From Cristatella mucedo (Eukaryota; Bryozoa; Phylactolaemata; Cristatellidae), in the NCBI GenBank assembly GCA_009760855.2, contig WPIO01000372.1, positions 1 through 64,000 on the forward strand: DNA of 64,000 bases, in the 5' to 3' direction. The translations under genes were made by a program, and so were the position numbers. Below are positions 1 to 12,830 of this stretch, piece after piece. Positions within the stretch are counted from its first letter, which is position 1. Each line of letters opens with the position of its first letter. The notes under the pieces are model-generated. The model saw only the letters and a list, made by a program, of their open reading frames with translations, did not search any database and was not told the origin of the DNA.

Positions 1-850
1 CCGACATGCAGATTTGAAGTTTCAAGTTATTCTGCGATCTGCTGCGAACTCGTGCGAAGAGTGTTTTTTACGTGCGAAAGCCTTGAAACAAGCTGCAGCA
101 CTTTGCTGCCAGCCAGCCCACGCTCCGACATGCAGATTTGAAGTTTCTACATATTCCGCGATCTGCTGCGATCTCGTGCGAAACGTGTTATTTACGTGCG
201 AAATGCTTGAAACAAGGTGCAGCACTCTGTTGCCAGCCAGCTCACGCTCCGACATGCAGATTTGAAGTTTCTAGATATTCCGGGATCTTCTGGGAACTCG
301 TGCGAAATGTGTTATTTACGTGCGAAAAGCTTAAAACAAGGTGAAGCACTCTGCTGCCAGCCAGCCCACGCTCCGACATGCAGATTTGAAGTTTCTAGAC
401 ATTCCGCGATCTGCTGCGAACTCGTGCGAAATGTGTTATTTTCGTGCGAAATACTTGAAACAACGTGCAGCACTCTGCTGCCAGCAAGCTCACGCTCCGA
501 CATGCAGCTTTAAAGTTCCTAGATATTCCGCGATCTGCTGCGAACTCGTGCGAAATGTGTTATTTCCGTTCAAATCGCTTAAACCACGTGCAGCACTCTG
601 TTGCTAGCCAGCACACACTCCGACATGCAGATTTAAAGTTTCTAGATATTCCGGGATCTGCTGGGAACTCGTGCGAAATGTGTTATTTACACGCCAAATG
701 CTTGAAACAAGGTGAAGCACTCAGGTGACAGCCAGCTCACACTCCGACATGCAGATTTAAAGTTTCTAGATATTCCGGGATCTGCTGGGAACTCGTGCGA
801 AATGTGTTATTTACGTGCGAAAAGCTAGAAACAAGGTGAAGCACTCAGGT
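1..850. repeat. Six-unit composite module, copy 1
   Basis: Matches 4465-5314 at a constant offset of 4464, exactly 36 units. Unit order by diagnostic motif: AAGCTGCAGCACTTTGCTG; a unit with CTCTGTTGCC; CCGGGATCTTCTGGGAAC; AAATACTTGAAACAACG with CAGCAAGCTCA and GCAGCTTTAAAG; TTCAAATCGCTT with CCACGTGCAG; CCGGGATCTGCTGGGAAC with CTCAGGTGACA. Relatives lie at about 12.7-13.2, 25.5-25.85, 38.55-39.4 and 57.2-57.95 kb. Confidence 0.87.
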
Positions 851-2739
851 GACAGCCAGCGCACACTCCGACAAGCAGATTTAAAGTTTCTAGATATTCC
901 GGGATCTGCTGGGAACTCGTGCGAAATGTGTTATTTACGTGCGAAAAGCTAAAAAAACAAGGTGAAGCACTCTGGTGACAGCCAGCGCACGCTCCGACAT
1001 GCAGATTTGAAGTTTCTAGATATTCCGCGATCTGCTGCGAACTCGTGCGAAATGTGTTATTTACGTGCCAAATGCTTGAAACAAGGTGAAGCACTCAGGT
1101 GACAGCCAGCGCACACTCCGACATGCAGATTTAAAGTTTCTAGATATTCCGCGATCTGCTGCGAACTCGTGCGAAATGTGTTATTTCCGTGCGAAAAGCT
1201 TGAAACAAGGTGAAGCACTCTGCTGCCAGCCAGCTCACGCTCCGACATGCAGATTTAAAGTTTCTAGATATTCCGCGATCTGCTGCGAACTCGTGCGAAA
1301 TGTGTTATTTACGTGCGAAATGCTTGAAACAAGGTGAAGCACTCTGCTGCCAGCCAGCCCACGCTCCGACATGCAGATTTGAAGTTTCTAGACATTCCGC
1401 CATCTGCTGCTGGAACTCGTGCGAAATGTGTTATTCGAGTGGGAAATGCTCAAAACAAGGTGCAGCACTCTGCTGCCAGCCAGCTCACGCTCCGACATGC
1501 AGATTTGAAGTTTCTAGATATTCCGCGATCTGCTGCGAACTCGTGCGAAATGTGTTATTTACGTGCGAAAAGCTAGAAACAAGGTGAAGCACTCAGGTGA
1601 CAGCCAGTGCACGCTCCGACATGCAGATTTGAAGTTTCTAGATATTCCGGGATCTGCTGGGAACTCGTGCGAAATGTGTTATTTACGTGCGAAAAGCTAG
1701 AAACAAGGTGAAGCACTCAGGTGACAGCCAGCGCACGCTCCGACATGCAGATTTGAAGTTTCTAGATATTCCGCGATCTGCTGCGAACTCGTGCGAAATG
1801 TGTTATTTACGTGCGAAATGCTTGAAACAAGGTGAAGCACTCAGGTGACAGCCAGCACACGCTCCGACATGCAGATTTTAACTTTCTAAATATTTAGCGA
1901 TCTGCTACGAACTCGTGCAAAATGTGTTATTCGAGTGCGAAATGCTCAAAACAAGGTGCAGCACTCTGCTGCCAGCCAGCTCACGCTCCGACATGCAGAT
2001 TTAAAGTTTCTAGATATTCTGCGATCAGCTGCGAACTCGTGCGAAATGTTTTATTTACGTGCAAAAAGCTTGAAACAAGATGAAGCCCTTTGGTGACAGC
2101 CAGCGCGCGCTCCAACATGTAGATTTAAAGCTTCTAGATATTCCGTGATCTGCTGGGAACTCGTGCAAAATGTGTTATTTGAGTGCGAAATGCTTAAAAC
2201 AAGGTACAGCACTCTGCTGCCAGCCAGCGCACGCTCCGACATGCAGATTTGAAGTTTCTAGATTTCCGCGATCTGCTGCGAACTCGTGCGAAATGTGTTA
2301 TTTACGCGCCAAATGCTTGAAACATGATGCAGCACTCTGCAGCTAGCCAGCTCACACTCCGACACCTAGATTTGAAGTTTCTAGATATTCCGCGATCTGC
2401 TGCGAAATCGTGCAAAATGTGTTATTTCCGTGCAAAATGCTTAAAACAAGGAGCAGCACTCTGCTGCCAGCCAGCTCACGCTGCGACATGTAGATTTGAA
2501 GTTTCTAGATATTCCGCGATCTGCTGCAAACTCGTGCGAAATGTGTTTTTTACGTTCAAAACGCTTGAACCAGGTGCAGCACTCTGTTGGCAGCCAGCGC
2601 ATGCTCCGACATGCAGATTTGAAGTTTCTAGATATTCCGCGATCTGCTGCAAACTCGTGCGAAATGTGTTATTTACGTTCAAAACGCTTGAACCAGGTGC
2701 AGCACTCTGTTGCCAGCCAGCACACACTCCGACATGCAG

Positions 2740-4470
2740 ATTTAATGTTTCTGGTTATTCAGCGATCTGCTGCGAACTCGTGCGAAATGTGTTATTCGAG
2801 TCCGAAATGCTCAAAATAAGGTGCAGCACTCAGCTGCCAGCCAGCTCACGTTCCGACATGTAGATTTGAAGTTCCTAGATATTCGGCGTTCTACTGTGAA
2901 CTCGTGCGAAATGTGTTATTTACTTGCGAAATGCTTGAAACGAGGTGCAGTACTTTGCAGCCAGCCAGCGCACGCTCCGACAAGCAGATTTGAAGTTTCT
3001 GGATATTCCGCGATCTGCTGCGAACTCGTACGAAATGTGTTATTCGAGTGGGAAATGCTCAAAACAAGGTGAAGCACTCTGCTGCCAGCCAGCCCACGCT
3101 CCGACATGCAGATTTGAAGTTTCAAGATATTCTGCGATCTGCTGCGAACTCGTGCGAAATGTGTTATTTACGTGCGAAATACTTGAAACAAGGTGCAGCA
3201 CTCTGCTGCCAGCAAGCTCACGCTCCGACATGCAGATTTAAAGTTCCTAGATATTCCTCGATCTGCTGCGAACTCGTGCGAAATGTGTTATTTACGTTCA
3301 AAACGCTTGAACCAGGTGCAGCACTCTGTTGCCAGCCAGCACACACTCCGACATGCAGATTTAAAGTTTCTAGATATTCCGGGATCTGCTGGGAACTCGT
3401 ACGAAATGTGTTATTTACGTGCGAAAATCTAGAAACAAGGTGAAGCACTCTGGTGATAGCCAGCGCACGCTCCGACATGCAGATTTGAAGTTTCTAGATA
3501 TTCCGCGATCTGCTGCGAACTCGTGCGAAATGTGTTATTCAAGTGCGAAATGCTCAAATCAAGGTTCGGCACTCTGCTGCAAGCCGGCGCACACTCCGAC
3601 ATGCAGATTTGAAGTTTGTAGATATTCAGCGATCTGCTGCGAACTCGTGCGAAATGTGTTATTTACGTGCGAAAAGCTTAAAACAAGGTGAAGCCCTTAC
3701 GTGACAGCAAGCTCACGCTCCGACATGCAGATTTAAAGTTCCTAGATATTCCGCGATCTGCTGCAAACTCGTGCGAAATATGTTATTTCCTTGCGAAAAG
3801 CTTGAAACAAGGTGAAGCACTCTGCTGTCAGCCAGCACACGCTCCGACGAGAAGAATTTGAAGTTTCTAGTTATTCCGCGATCTGCTGCGAACTCGTGCG
3901 AAATGTGTTATTCGAGTCCGAAATGCTCAAAATAAGGTGCAGCACTCAACATCCAGCCAGCTCACGCTCCGACATGTAGATTTGAAGTTCCTAGATATTC
4001 GGCGTTCTACTGTGAACTCGTGCGAAATGTGTTATTTACGTGCGAAATACTTGAAACAAGGTGCAGCCCTATGCTGTCAGCCAGCACACGCTCCGATGAG
4101 CAGATTTGAAGTTTCTAGTTATTCCGCGATCTGCTGCGAACTCGTGCGAAATGTGTTATTCGAGTCCGAAATGCTCAAAATAAGGTGCAGCACTCAACAT
4201 CCAGCCAGCTCACGCTCCGACATGTAGATTTGAAGTTCCTAGATATTCGGCGTTCTACTGTGAACTCGTGCGAAATGTGTTATATACGTGCGAAATGCTT
4301 GAAACAAGGTGCAGTACTTTGCAGCCAGCTAGCTCACGCTCCGACGAGCAGATTTGAAGTTTCTGGATATTCCGCGATCTGCTGCGAACTCGTGCGAAAT
4401 GTGTTATTCGAGTGCGAAATGCTCAAAACAAGGTGCAGCACTCTGCTGCCAGCCAGCTCACGCTCCGACA
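2740..4470. repeat. 1.7-kb segmental duplication, copy 1
   Basis: Matches 25176-26783. The offset is 22436 from 2755 to about 3400 and 22311-22312 from about 3690 onwards. The change is about one unit, so one unit was lost from the distal copy or gained here. It spans the GCAGTACTTTGCAGCC markers (2946, 4310), the GGTTCGGCAC marker (3563) and the 248-bp dimer at 3838-4333. Confidence 0.82.
3838..4333. repeat. 248-bp dimer repeat, two copies
   Basis: Alternating unit types: one with CTAGTTATTCCGCG and TTCGAGTCCGAAATGCTC, the other with CATGTAG and TTCGGCGTTCTACTGTGAAC. The pair repeats at 248-249 bp, and both copies share the unusual arm CTCAACATCCAGCC. Confidence 0.85.
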
Positions 4471-5314
4471 TGCAGATTGGAAGTTTCAAGTTATTCTGCG
4501 ATCTGCTGCGAACTCGTGCGAAGAGTGTTTTTTACGTGCGAAACGCTTGAAACAAGCTGCAGCACTTTGCTGCCAGCCAGCCCACGCTCTGACATGCAGA
4601 TTTGAAGTTTCTAGATATTCCGCGATCTGCTGCGATCTCGTGCGAAATGTGTTATTGACGTTCGAAATGCTTGAAACAAGGTGCAGCACTCTGTTGCCAG
4701 CCAGCTCATGCTCCGACATGCAGATTTGAAGTTTCTAGATATTCCGGGATCTTCTGGGAACTCGTGCGAAATGTGTTATTTACGTGCGAAAAGCTTAAAA
4801 CAAGGTGAAGCACTCTGCTGCCAGCCAGCCCACGCTCCGACATGCAGATTTGAAGTTTCTAGACATTCCGCGATCTGCTGCGAACTCGTGCGAAATGTGT
4901 TATTTACGTGCGAAATACTTGAAACAACGTGCAGCACTCTGCTGCCAGCAAGCTCAGGCTCCGACATGCAGCTTTAAAGTTCCTAGATATTCAGCGATCT
5001 GCTGCGAACTCGTGGGAAATGTGTTGTTTACGTTCAAATCGCTTGAACCACGTGCAGCACTCTGTTGCTAGCCAGCACACACTCCGACATGCAGATTTAA
5101 AGTTTCTAGATATTCCGGGATCTGCTGGGAACTCGTGCGAAATGTGTTATTTACGCGCCAAATGCTTGAAACAAGGTGAAGCACTCAGGTGACAGCCAGC
5201 GCACACTCCGACATGCAGATTTAAAGTTTCTAGATGTTCCGGGATCTGCTGGGAACTCGTGCGAAATGTGTTATTTACGTGCAAAAAGCTAGAAACAATG
5301 TGAAGCACTCAGGT
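4465..5314. repeat. Six-unit composite module, copy 2
   Basis: Partner of 1-850. After 5314 it diverges: copy 1 continues with CCGGGATC units, while this copy passes into CCGCGATC canonical units that open territory C1. Confidence 0.87.
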
Positions 5315-5345
5315 GACAGCCAGCGCACCCTCCGACATGCAGATT

Positions 5346-7465
5346 TGAAGTTTCTAGATATTCCGCGATCTGCTGCGAACTCGTGCGAAATGTGTTATTC
5401 GAGTGCGAAATGCTTGAAACAAGGTGCAGCACTATGCTGCCAGCCAAAGCACGCTCCGACATGCAGATTTAAAGTTTCTAGATATTCTGCGATCAGCTGC
5501 GAACTCGTGCGAAACGTGTTATTTACGTGCGAAATGCTTGAAACAAGGTGCAGCACTCTGCTGCCAGCCAGCGCACGCTCCGACATGCAGATTTAAAGTT
5601 TCTAGATATTCCGTGATCTGCTTGCGAACTCGTGCGAAATGTGTTATTTACGTGCGAAATGCTTGAAACAAGGTGCAGCACTCTGCTGCCAGCCAGCGCA
5701 CGCTCCGACATGCAGATTTGAAGTTTCTAGACATTCCGCGATCTGCTGCGAACTCGTGCGAAATGTGTTATTTACGTGCGAAATGCTTGAAACAAGGTGC
5801 AGCACTCTGCTGCCAGCCAGCGTACGCTCCGACAAGCAGATTTGAAGTTTCTAGATATTCCGCGATCTGCCGCGAACTCGTGCGAAATGTGTTATTTACG
5901 TGCGAAATGCTTTAAACAAGGTGCAGCACTCTGCAGCCAGCCAGCGCACGCTCCGACATGCAGATTTGAAGTTTCTAGATATTCCGCGATCTGCTGCGAA
6001 CTCGTGCGAAATGTGTTATTTACGTGCGAAATGCTCAAAACAAGGTGCAGCACTCTGCTGCCAGCCAGCGCACGCTCCGACATGCAGATTTGAAGTTTCT
6101 AGATATTCCGCGATCTGCTGCGAACTCGTGCGAAATGTGTGTTATTCGAGTGCGAAATGCTCAAAACAAGGTGCAGCACTCTGCTGCAGCCAGCGCACAC
6201 TCCGACATGCAGATTTGAAGTTTCTAGATATTCAGCGATCTGCTGCGAACTCGTGCGAAATGTGTTATTTACGTGCGAAATTCTTGAAACACAAGGTGCA
6301 GCACTCTGCTGCAGTGCTAGCCAGCCAGCGCACGCTCCGACGAGCAGATTTGAAGTTTCTGGTTATTCCGCGATCTGCTGCGAACTCGTGCGAAATGTGT
6401 TATTCGAGTGCGAAATGCTCAAAACAAGGTGCAGCACTCTGCTGCCAGCCAGCTCACGCTCCGACATGCAGATTTGAACTTTCTAGATATTCGGCGATCT
6501 GCTGCGAACTCGTGCGAAACGTGTTATTTACGTGCGAAATTCTTTACACAAGGTGCAGCACTCTGCTGCTGCCAGCCAGCGCACGCTCCGACGAGCAGAT
6601 TTGAAGTTTCTGGATATTCCGCGATCTGCTGCGAACTCGTGCGAAATGTGTTATTCGAGTGCGAAATGCTCAAAACAAGGTGCAGCACTCTGCTGCCAGC
6701 CAGCGCACGCTCCGACATGCAGATTTGAAGTTTCTAGATATTCAGCGATCTGCTGCGAACTCGTGCGAAATGTGTTATTTACGTGCGAAATGCTTGAAAC
6801 AAGGTACAGCACTCTGCTGCCAGCCAGTGCTCACTCCGACATGCAGATTTAAAGTTTCTAGATATTCCGCGATCTGCTGCGATTTCGTGCGAAATGTGGT
6901 ATTTACGTGCGAAATGCTTGAAACAAGGTGCAGCACTCTGCTGCCAGCCAGCGCACGCTCCGACATGCAGATTTGAAGTTTCTAGATATTCCGCGATCTG
7001 CTGCGAACTCGTGCGAAATGTGTTATTTACGTGCGAAATGCTTGAAACAAGGTACAGCACTCTGCTGCCAGCCAGCGCTCACTCCGACATGCAGATTTAA
7101 AGTATCTAGATATTCCGGGATCTGCTGGGAACTCGTGCGAAATGTGTTATTTGCGTGCGAAATGCTTGAAACAAGGTGCAGCACTCTGCTGCCAGCCAGC
7201 GCACGCTCCGACATGCAGATTTGAAGTTTCTGGATATTCCGCGATCTGCTGCGAACTCGTGCGAAATGTGTTATTTACGTGCGAAATGCTTTAAACAAGG
7301 TGCAGCACTCTGCTGCCAGCCAGCTCACGCTCCGACATGCAGATTTGAAGTTTCTAGATATTCCGCGATCTGCTGCGAACTCGTGCGAAACGTGTTATTT
7401 ACGTGCGAAATGCTTTAAACAAGGTGCAGCACTCTGCTGTCAGCCAGAGCACGCTCCGACAAGAA
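5346..7465. repeat. Homogeneous territory C1
   Basis: About 17 units, most with the canonical right arm GCAGCACTCTGCTGCC and left arm CCGCGATCTGCTGCGAAC. A recurrent linker variant is TTCGAGTGCGAAATGCTC, often with GACGAGCAG and TCTGG in the following unit (about 6.13-6.7 kb). One TCTGCGATCAGCTGCGAAC unit lies near 5486. Units in this stretch carry small insertions such as CTGCTGCTGCC near 6565. Confidence 0.75.
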
Positions 7466-8230
7466 GATTTGAAGTTTCTAATTACTCGGCGATCTACTGC
7501 GAACTCGTGCGACATGTGTCATTCGAGTCCGAAATGCTCAAAATAAGGTGCAGCACTCAGCTGCCAGCCAGCTCACGCTCCGACATGTAGATTTGAAGTT
7601 CCTAGATATTCGGCGTTCTACTGTGAACTCGTGCGAAATGTGTTATTTACGTGCGAAATGCTTAAAACAAGGTGAAGCCCTTTGGTGACAGCCAGCCCAC
7701 TCTCCGACGAGCAGATTTGAAGTTTCTAGATATTACGTGATCTGCTGGGAACTCGTGCAAAATGGGTTAATCGAGTGCGAAAAGCTTGAAACAAGGTACA
7801 GCACTCTGCTGCCAGCCAGCCCACACTCCGACACCGAGATTTGAAGTTTCTAGATATTCCGGGATCTGCTGGGAACTCGTGCGAAATGTGTCATTTACGT
7901 GCGAAAAGCTTGAAACAAGGTGAAGCACTCTGGTGACAGCCAGCTCACGCTCCGACGTGCAGATTTGAAGTTTCTAGATATTCCGCGATCTGCTGCGAAC
8001 TCGTGCGAAATGTGTTATTCGAGTGCGAAATGCTTGAAACAAGGTGCAGCACTCTGCTGCCAGCCGGCGCACGCTCCGACATGCAGATTTAAAGTTTCTA
8101 GATATTTTGCGATCAGCTGCGAACTCGTGCGAAACGTGTTATTCGAGTGCGAAATGCTCAAATCAAGGTTTGGCACTCTGCTGCAAGCCGGCGCACACTC
8201 CGACATGCACATTTGAAGTTTGTAGATATT
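7466..8230. repeat. Third, shorter copy of the 13.7/27.9-kb block
   Basis: Matches 14177-14941 at offset 6711 (54 units plus 15 bp) and 28402-29166. It keeps GGGTTAATCGAG, the GACGTGCAG unit, TATTTTGCGATCAGC and the GGTTTGGCAC marker (8167). It lacks the upstream dimer units of the longer copies. It has CACCGAGATTT where the others have CACCTAGATTT. Confidence 0.87.
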
Positions 8231-8457
8231 CAGCGATCTGCTGGGAACTCGTGCGAAATGTGTTATTTACGTGCGAAAAGCTTGAAACAAGGTGCAGCAC
8301 TCTGCTGCCAGCCAGCTCACGCTCCGACATGCAGATTTGAAGTTTCTAGATATTCCGCGATCTGCTGCGAACTCGTGCTAAATGTGTTATTTACGTGCGA
8401 AAAGCTTGAAACAAGGTGAAGCACTCTGCTGTCAGCCAGCGTACGCTCCGACAAGCA

Positions 8458-8544
8458 GATTTAAAGTTTCTGGTTATTCAGCGATCTGCTGCGCAAAACA
8501 AGGTGCAGCACTCTGCTGACAGCCAGCGCACGCTCCGACATGCA
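8458..8544. repeat. Shortened unit, 87 bp
   Basis: CTGCTGCG is joined directly to CAAAACAAGG, removing 37 bp covering the AACTCGTGCGAAATG region and the linker. The deleted parent was of the TTCGAGTGCGAAATGCTC type, judged from the CAAAAC that remains. Confidence 0.93.
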
Positions 8545-8870
8545 GATTTAAAGTTTCTAGATATTCCGCGATCTGCTGCGAACTCGTGCGAAATGTGTTA
8601 TTCGAGAGCGAAATGCTTGAAACAAGGTGCAGCACTCTGCTGCCAGCCAGCTCACGCTCCGACATGCAGGTTTAAAGTTTCTAGATATTCTGCGATCTGC
8701 TGGGAACTCGTGCGAAATGTGTTATTTACGTGCGAAAGGCTTGAAACCAGGTGCAGCACTCTGCAGCCAGCCAGCACCCGCTCCGACATGCAGATTTGAA
8801 GTTTCTAGATATTCCGCGATCTGCTGCTAACTCTTGCGAAACGTGTTATTTACGTGCGAAATGCTTTAAA

Positions 8871-11800
8871 AAAGGTGCAGCACTCAGCTGCGAGCAAGCG
8901 CACGCTCCGACATGCAGATTTGAAGTGTCTACATATTCCGCGATCTCCTGCGAACTCGTGCGAAACGTGTTATTTACGTGCGAAATGCTTTAAACAAGGT
9001 GCAGCACTCTGCTGCCAGCCAGCGCACGCTCCGACATGCAGATTTGAAGTTTCTAGATATTCCGCAATCTGCTGCGAACTCGTGCGAAACGTGTTATTTA
9101 CGTGCGAAATGCTTTAAACAAGGTGCAGCACTCTGCTGCCAGCCAGCGCACGCTCCGACTTGCAGATTTGAAGTTTCTAGATATTCCGCAATCTGCTGCG
9201 AACTCGTGCGAATCGTGTTATTTACGTGCGAAATGCTTTAAACATGGTGCAGCACTCTGCTGCCAGCCAGGGCACGCTCCGACAAGCAGATTTGAAGTTT
9301 CTACATATTCCGCGATCTGCTGCGAACTCGTGCGAAATGTGTTTTTTGCGTGCGAAATGCTTTAAACAAGGTGCAGCACTCTGCTGCCAGCCAGCGCACG
9401 CTCCGACATGCAGATTTGAAGTTTCTAGATATTCCGCGATCTGCTGCGAACTCGTGCGAAATGTGTTATTTACGTGCGAAATGCTTTAAACAAGGTGCAG
9501 CACTCTGCTGCCAGCCAGCGCACGCTCCGACATGCAGATTTGAAGTTTCTAGATATTCCGCGATCTGCTGCGAACTCGTGCGAAACGTGTTATTTACGTG
9601 CGAAATGCTTTAAACATGGTGCAGCACTCTGCTGCCAGTCAGCGCACGCTCCGACAAGCAGATTTGAAGTTTCTACATATTCCGCGATCTGGTGCGAACT
9701 CGTGCGAAACGTGTTATTTACGTGCGAAATGCTTCAAAACAAGGTGCAGCACTCTGCTGCCAGCCAGCTCACGCTCCGACATGCAGATTTGAAGTTTCTA
9801 GATATTCCGCGATCTGCTGCGAACTCGTGCGAAATGTGTTATTTACGTGCGAAATGCTTGAAACAAGGTGCAGCACTCTGCTGCCAGCCAGCACACGCTC
9901 CGACATGCAGATTTGAAGTTTCTAGATGTCTGCGATCTGCTGCGAACTCGTGCGAAATGTGTTATTTACGTGCGAAATGCTTGAAACAAGGTGCAGCACT
10001 CTGCTGCCAGCCAGCTCACGCTCCGACATGCAGATTTGAAGTTTCTAGATATTCGGCGATCTGCTGCGAACTCGTGCGAAATGTGTTATTTACGTGCGAA
10101 ATGCTTAAAACAAGGTGCAGCACTCTGCAAAATGTGTTATTTACGTGCGAAATGCTTGAAACAAGGTGCAGCACTCTGCTGCCAGCCAGCCCACGCTCCG
10201 ACATGCAGATTTGAAGTTTCTAGATATTCCGGGATCTGCTGGGAACTCGTGCGAAATGTGTTATTTACGTGCGAAAAGCTGGAAACAAGGTGAAGCACTC
10301 TGCTGACAGCCAGCTCACGCTCCGACATGCAGATTTGAAGTTTCTAGATATTCCGCGATCTGCTGCGAACTCGTGCGAAATGTGTTATTTACGTGCGAAA
10401 TGCTTGAAACAAGGTGCAGCACTCTGCTGCCAGCCAGCGCACGCTCCGACATGCAGATTTAAAGTTTCTAGATATTCCGCGATCTGCTGCGAACTCGTGC
10501 GAAATGTGTTTTTTACGTGCAAAATGCTCAAAACAAGGTGCAGCACTCTGCTGCCAGCCAGCGCACACTCCGACATGCAGATTTGAAGTTTCTAGATATT
10601 CCGGGATCTGCTGGGAACTCGTGCGAAATGTGTTATTTACGTGCGAAAAGCTTGAAAACAAGGTGCAGCACTTTGCTGCCAGCCAGCTCACGCTCCGACA
10701 TGCAGATTTGAAGTTTCTAGATATTCCGCGATCTGCTGCGAACTCGTGCGAAATGTGTTATTTACGAGTGCGAAATGCTTGAAACAAGGTACAGCACTCT
10801 GCTGCCAGCCAGCTCACGCTCCGACATGCAGATTTGAAGTTTCTAGATATTCCGCGATCTGCTGCGAACTCGTGCGAAATGTGTTATTTACGTGCGAAAT
10901 GCTTGAAACAAGGTGCAGCACTCTGCTGCCAGCCAGCTCACGCTCCGACATGCAGATTTAAAGTTTCTAGATATTCCGCGATCTGCTGCGAACTCGTGCG
11001 AAATGTGTTATTTACGTGCGAAAAGCTTGAAACAAGGTGCAGCACTCTGCTGCCAGCCAGCGCACGCTCCGACAAGCAGATTTGAAGTTTCTGGATATTC
11101 TGCGATCTGCTGCGAACTCGTGCGAAATGTGTTATTCAAGTGCGAAATGCTCAAAACAAGGTGCAGCACTCTGCTGCCAGCCAGCGCACGCTCCGACATG
11201 CAGATTTGAAGTTTCTAGATATTCCGCGATCTGCTGCGAACTCGTGCGAAATGTGTTATTTACGTGCGAAATGCTAGAAACAAGGTGCAGCACTCTGCTG
11301 CCAGCCAGCGCACGCTCCGACATGCAGATTTGAAGTTTCTAGATATTCCGCGATCTGCTGCGAACTCGTGCAAAACGTGTTATTTACGTGCGAAATGCTT
11401 TAAACAAGGTGCAGCACTCTGCTGCCAGCCAGCGCACGCTCCGACATGCAGATTTGAAGTTTCTAGATATTCCGGGATCTTCTGGGAACTCGTGCGAAAT
11501 GTGTTATTTACGTTCAAAACGCTTGAACCAGGTGCAGCACTCTGTTGCTAGCCAGCGCACACTCCGACATGCAGATTTAAAGTTTCTAGATATTCCGGGA
11601 TCTTCTGGGAACACGTGCGAAATGTTTTATTTACGTGCGAAAAGCTAGAAACAAGGTGAAGCACTCTGCTGCCAGCCAGCTCACGCTCCGACATGCAGAT
11701 TTAAAGTTTCTAGATATTCCGCGATCTGCTGCGAACTCGTGCGAAATGTGTTATTTACGTGCGAAATGCTTGAAACAAGGTGCAGCACTCTGCTGCCAGC

Positions 11801-11999
11801 CAGCGCACGCTCCGACATGCAGATTTGAAGTTTCTAGATATTCCGCGATCTGCTGCGAACTCGTGCGAAATGTGTTATTTACGTGCGAAATGCTTGAAAC
11901 AAGGTGCAGCACTCTGCTGCCAGCCAGCTCACGCTCCGACATGCAGATTTAAAGTTTCTAGATATTCCGGGATCTGCTGGGAACTCGTGCGAAATGTGT
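8871..11999. repeat. Homogeneous territory C2
   Basis: Near-consensus units. The first part (about 8870-9720) is a run in which consecutive units share the linker GCTTTAAACAAGG and frequent AAACGTGTTATT, which looks like local amplification of one lineage. A shortened pair lies at 10033-10207. A small island near 11.46-11.65 kb carries CCGGGATCTTCTGGGAAC and TTCAAAACGCTTGAACCAGG units that are otherwise typical of mixed territories. Confidence 0.75.
10033..10207. repeat. Fused pair of units, 175 bp
   Basis: The right arm GCAGCACTCTGC is joined to AAAATGTGTTATTTACG of the next unit, removing 73 bp across a unit boundary. Both deletion ends can be placed at TGC, so a 3-bp microhomology is possible. 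Confidence 0.92.
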
Positions 12000-12289
12000 T
12001 ATTTACGTGCGAAAAGCTAGAAACAAGGTAAAGCACTCAGGTGACAGCCAGCTCACGCTCCGACATGCAGATTTGAAGTTTCTAGATATTCCGCGATCTG
12101 CTGCGAACTCGTGCGAAATGTGTTATTTACGTGCGAAATGCTTAAAACAAGGTGAAGCACTCTGGTGACAGCCAGCGCACGCTCCGACATGCAGATTTAA
12201 AGTTTCTAGATATTCCGGGATCTGCTGGGAACTCGTGCGAAATGTGTTATTTACGTGCGAAAAGCTTGAAACAAGGTGAAGCACTCTGC

Positions 12290-12550
12290 TGCCAGCTAGC
12301 GCACGCTCCGACATGCAGATTTAAAGTTTCTAGATATTCTGCGATCAGCTGCGAACTCGTGCGAAATGTTTTATTTACGTGCAAAAAGCTTGAAACAAGA
12401 TGAAGCCCTTTGGTGACAGCCAGCGCGCGCTCCGACATGTAGATTTAAAGTTTCTAGATATTCCGTGATCTGCTGGGAACTCGTGCAAAATGTGTTATGT
12501 GAGTGCGAAATGCTTAAAACAAGGTACAGCACTCTGCTTCCAGCCAGCTC
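12290..12550. repeat. Two-unit block shared with 31718-31978
   Basis: Constant offset of 19428. Shared derived variants are GCCAGCTAGCGCACGCTCC, ATGTTTTATTTACGTGC, AACAAGATGAAGCCC and CTCTGCTTCCAGCC (12533, 31961). Confidence 0.8.
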
Positions 12551-12555
12551 ACGCT

Positions 12556-12830
12556 CCGACTTGCAGATTGGAAGTTTCAAGATATTCTGCGACCTGCTGC
12601 GAACTTGTGCGAAATCTGTTATTTACGTTCGAAATGCTTGAAACATTTTGCAGCACTCTGCTGCCGGCCAGCTCACGCTCCAACATGCAGATTTGAAGTT
12701 TCTAGATTTCAGCGATCTGCTGCGAACTCGTGCAAAGTGTGTTTTTTACGGGCGAAATGCTTGAAACAAGCTGCAGCACTTTGCTGCCAGCCAGCCCACG
12801 CTCTGACATGCAGATTTGAAGTTTCTAGAT
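12556..12830. repeat. Two-unit block shared with 15461-15735
   Basis: Constant offset of 2905. Four changes that are rare elsewhere are shared: CTTGCAGATTGGAAG, CATTTTGCAGCAC, CTGCCGGCCAGC and TTTTTTACGGGCG. Their joint presence indicates copying of the segment and not independent mutation. Confidence 0.85.

Larger units (their letters stand above)
1..5345. repeat. Mixed-subtype territory M1
   Basis: Divergent units in ordered modules. 1-850 holds a six-unit module. About 850-1900 is rich in units with CCGGGATCTGCTGGGAAC and the right arm GAAGCACTCAGGTGACA. 1990-2130 carries the TCTGCGATCAGCTGCGAAC type with a GCGCGCGC tract near 2103. About 2330-2760 has a CGACACCTAGATTT unit followed by two TTCAAAACGCTTGAACCAGG units. 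2740-4470 is a block shared with 25.2-26.8 kb, and 4465-5314 repeats the opening module. Boundaries are by eye, within about one unit. Confidence 0.8.
7466..8870. repeat. Mixed-subtype territory M2
   Basis: 7466-8230 is a copy of the module also found at 14177-14941 and 28402-29166. Recognisable in order are TTCGAGTCCGAAATGCTC, TTCGGCGTTCTACTGTGAAC, GAAGCCCTTTGGTGACA, TACGTGATCTGCTGGGAAC and the GGTTTGGCACTCTGCTGCAA marker at 8167. The remainder holds units with AAAAGCTTGAAAC linkers and the shortened unit at 8458-8544. Confidence 0.8.
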
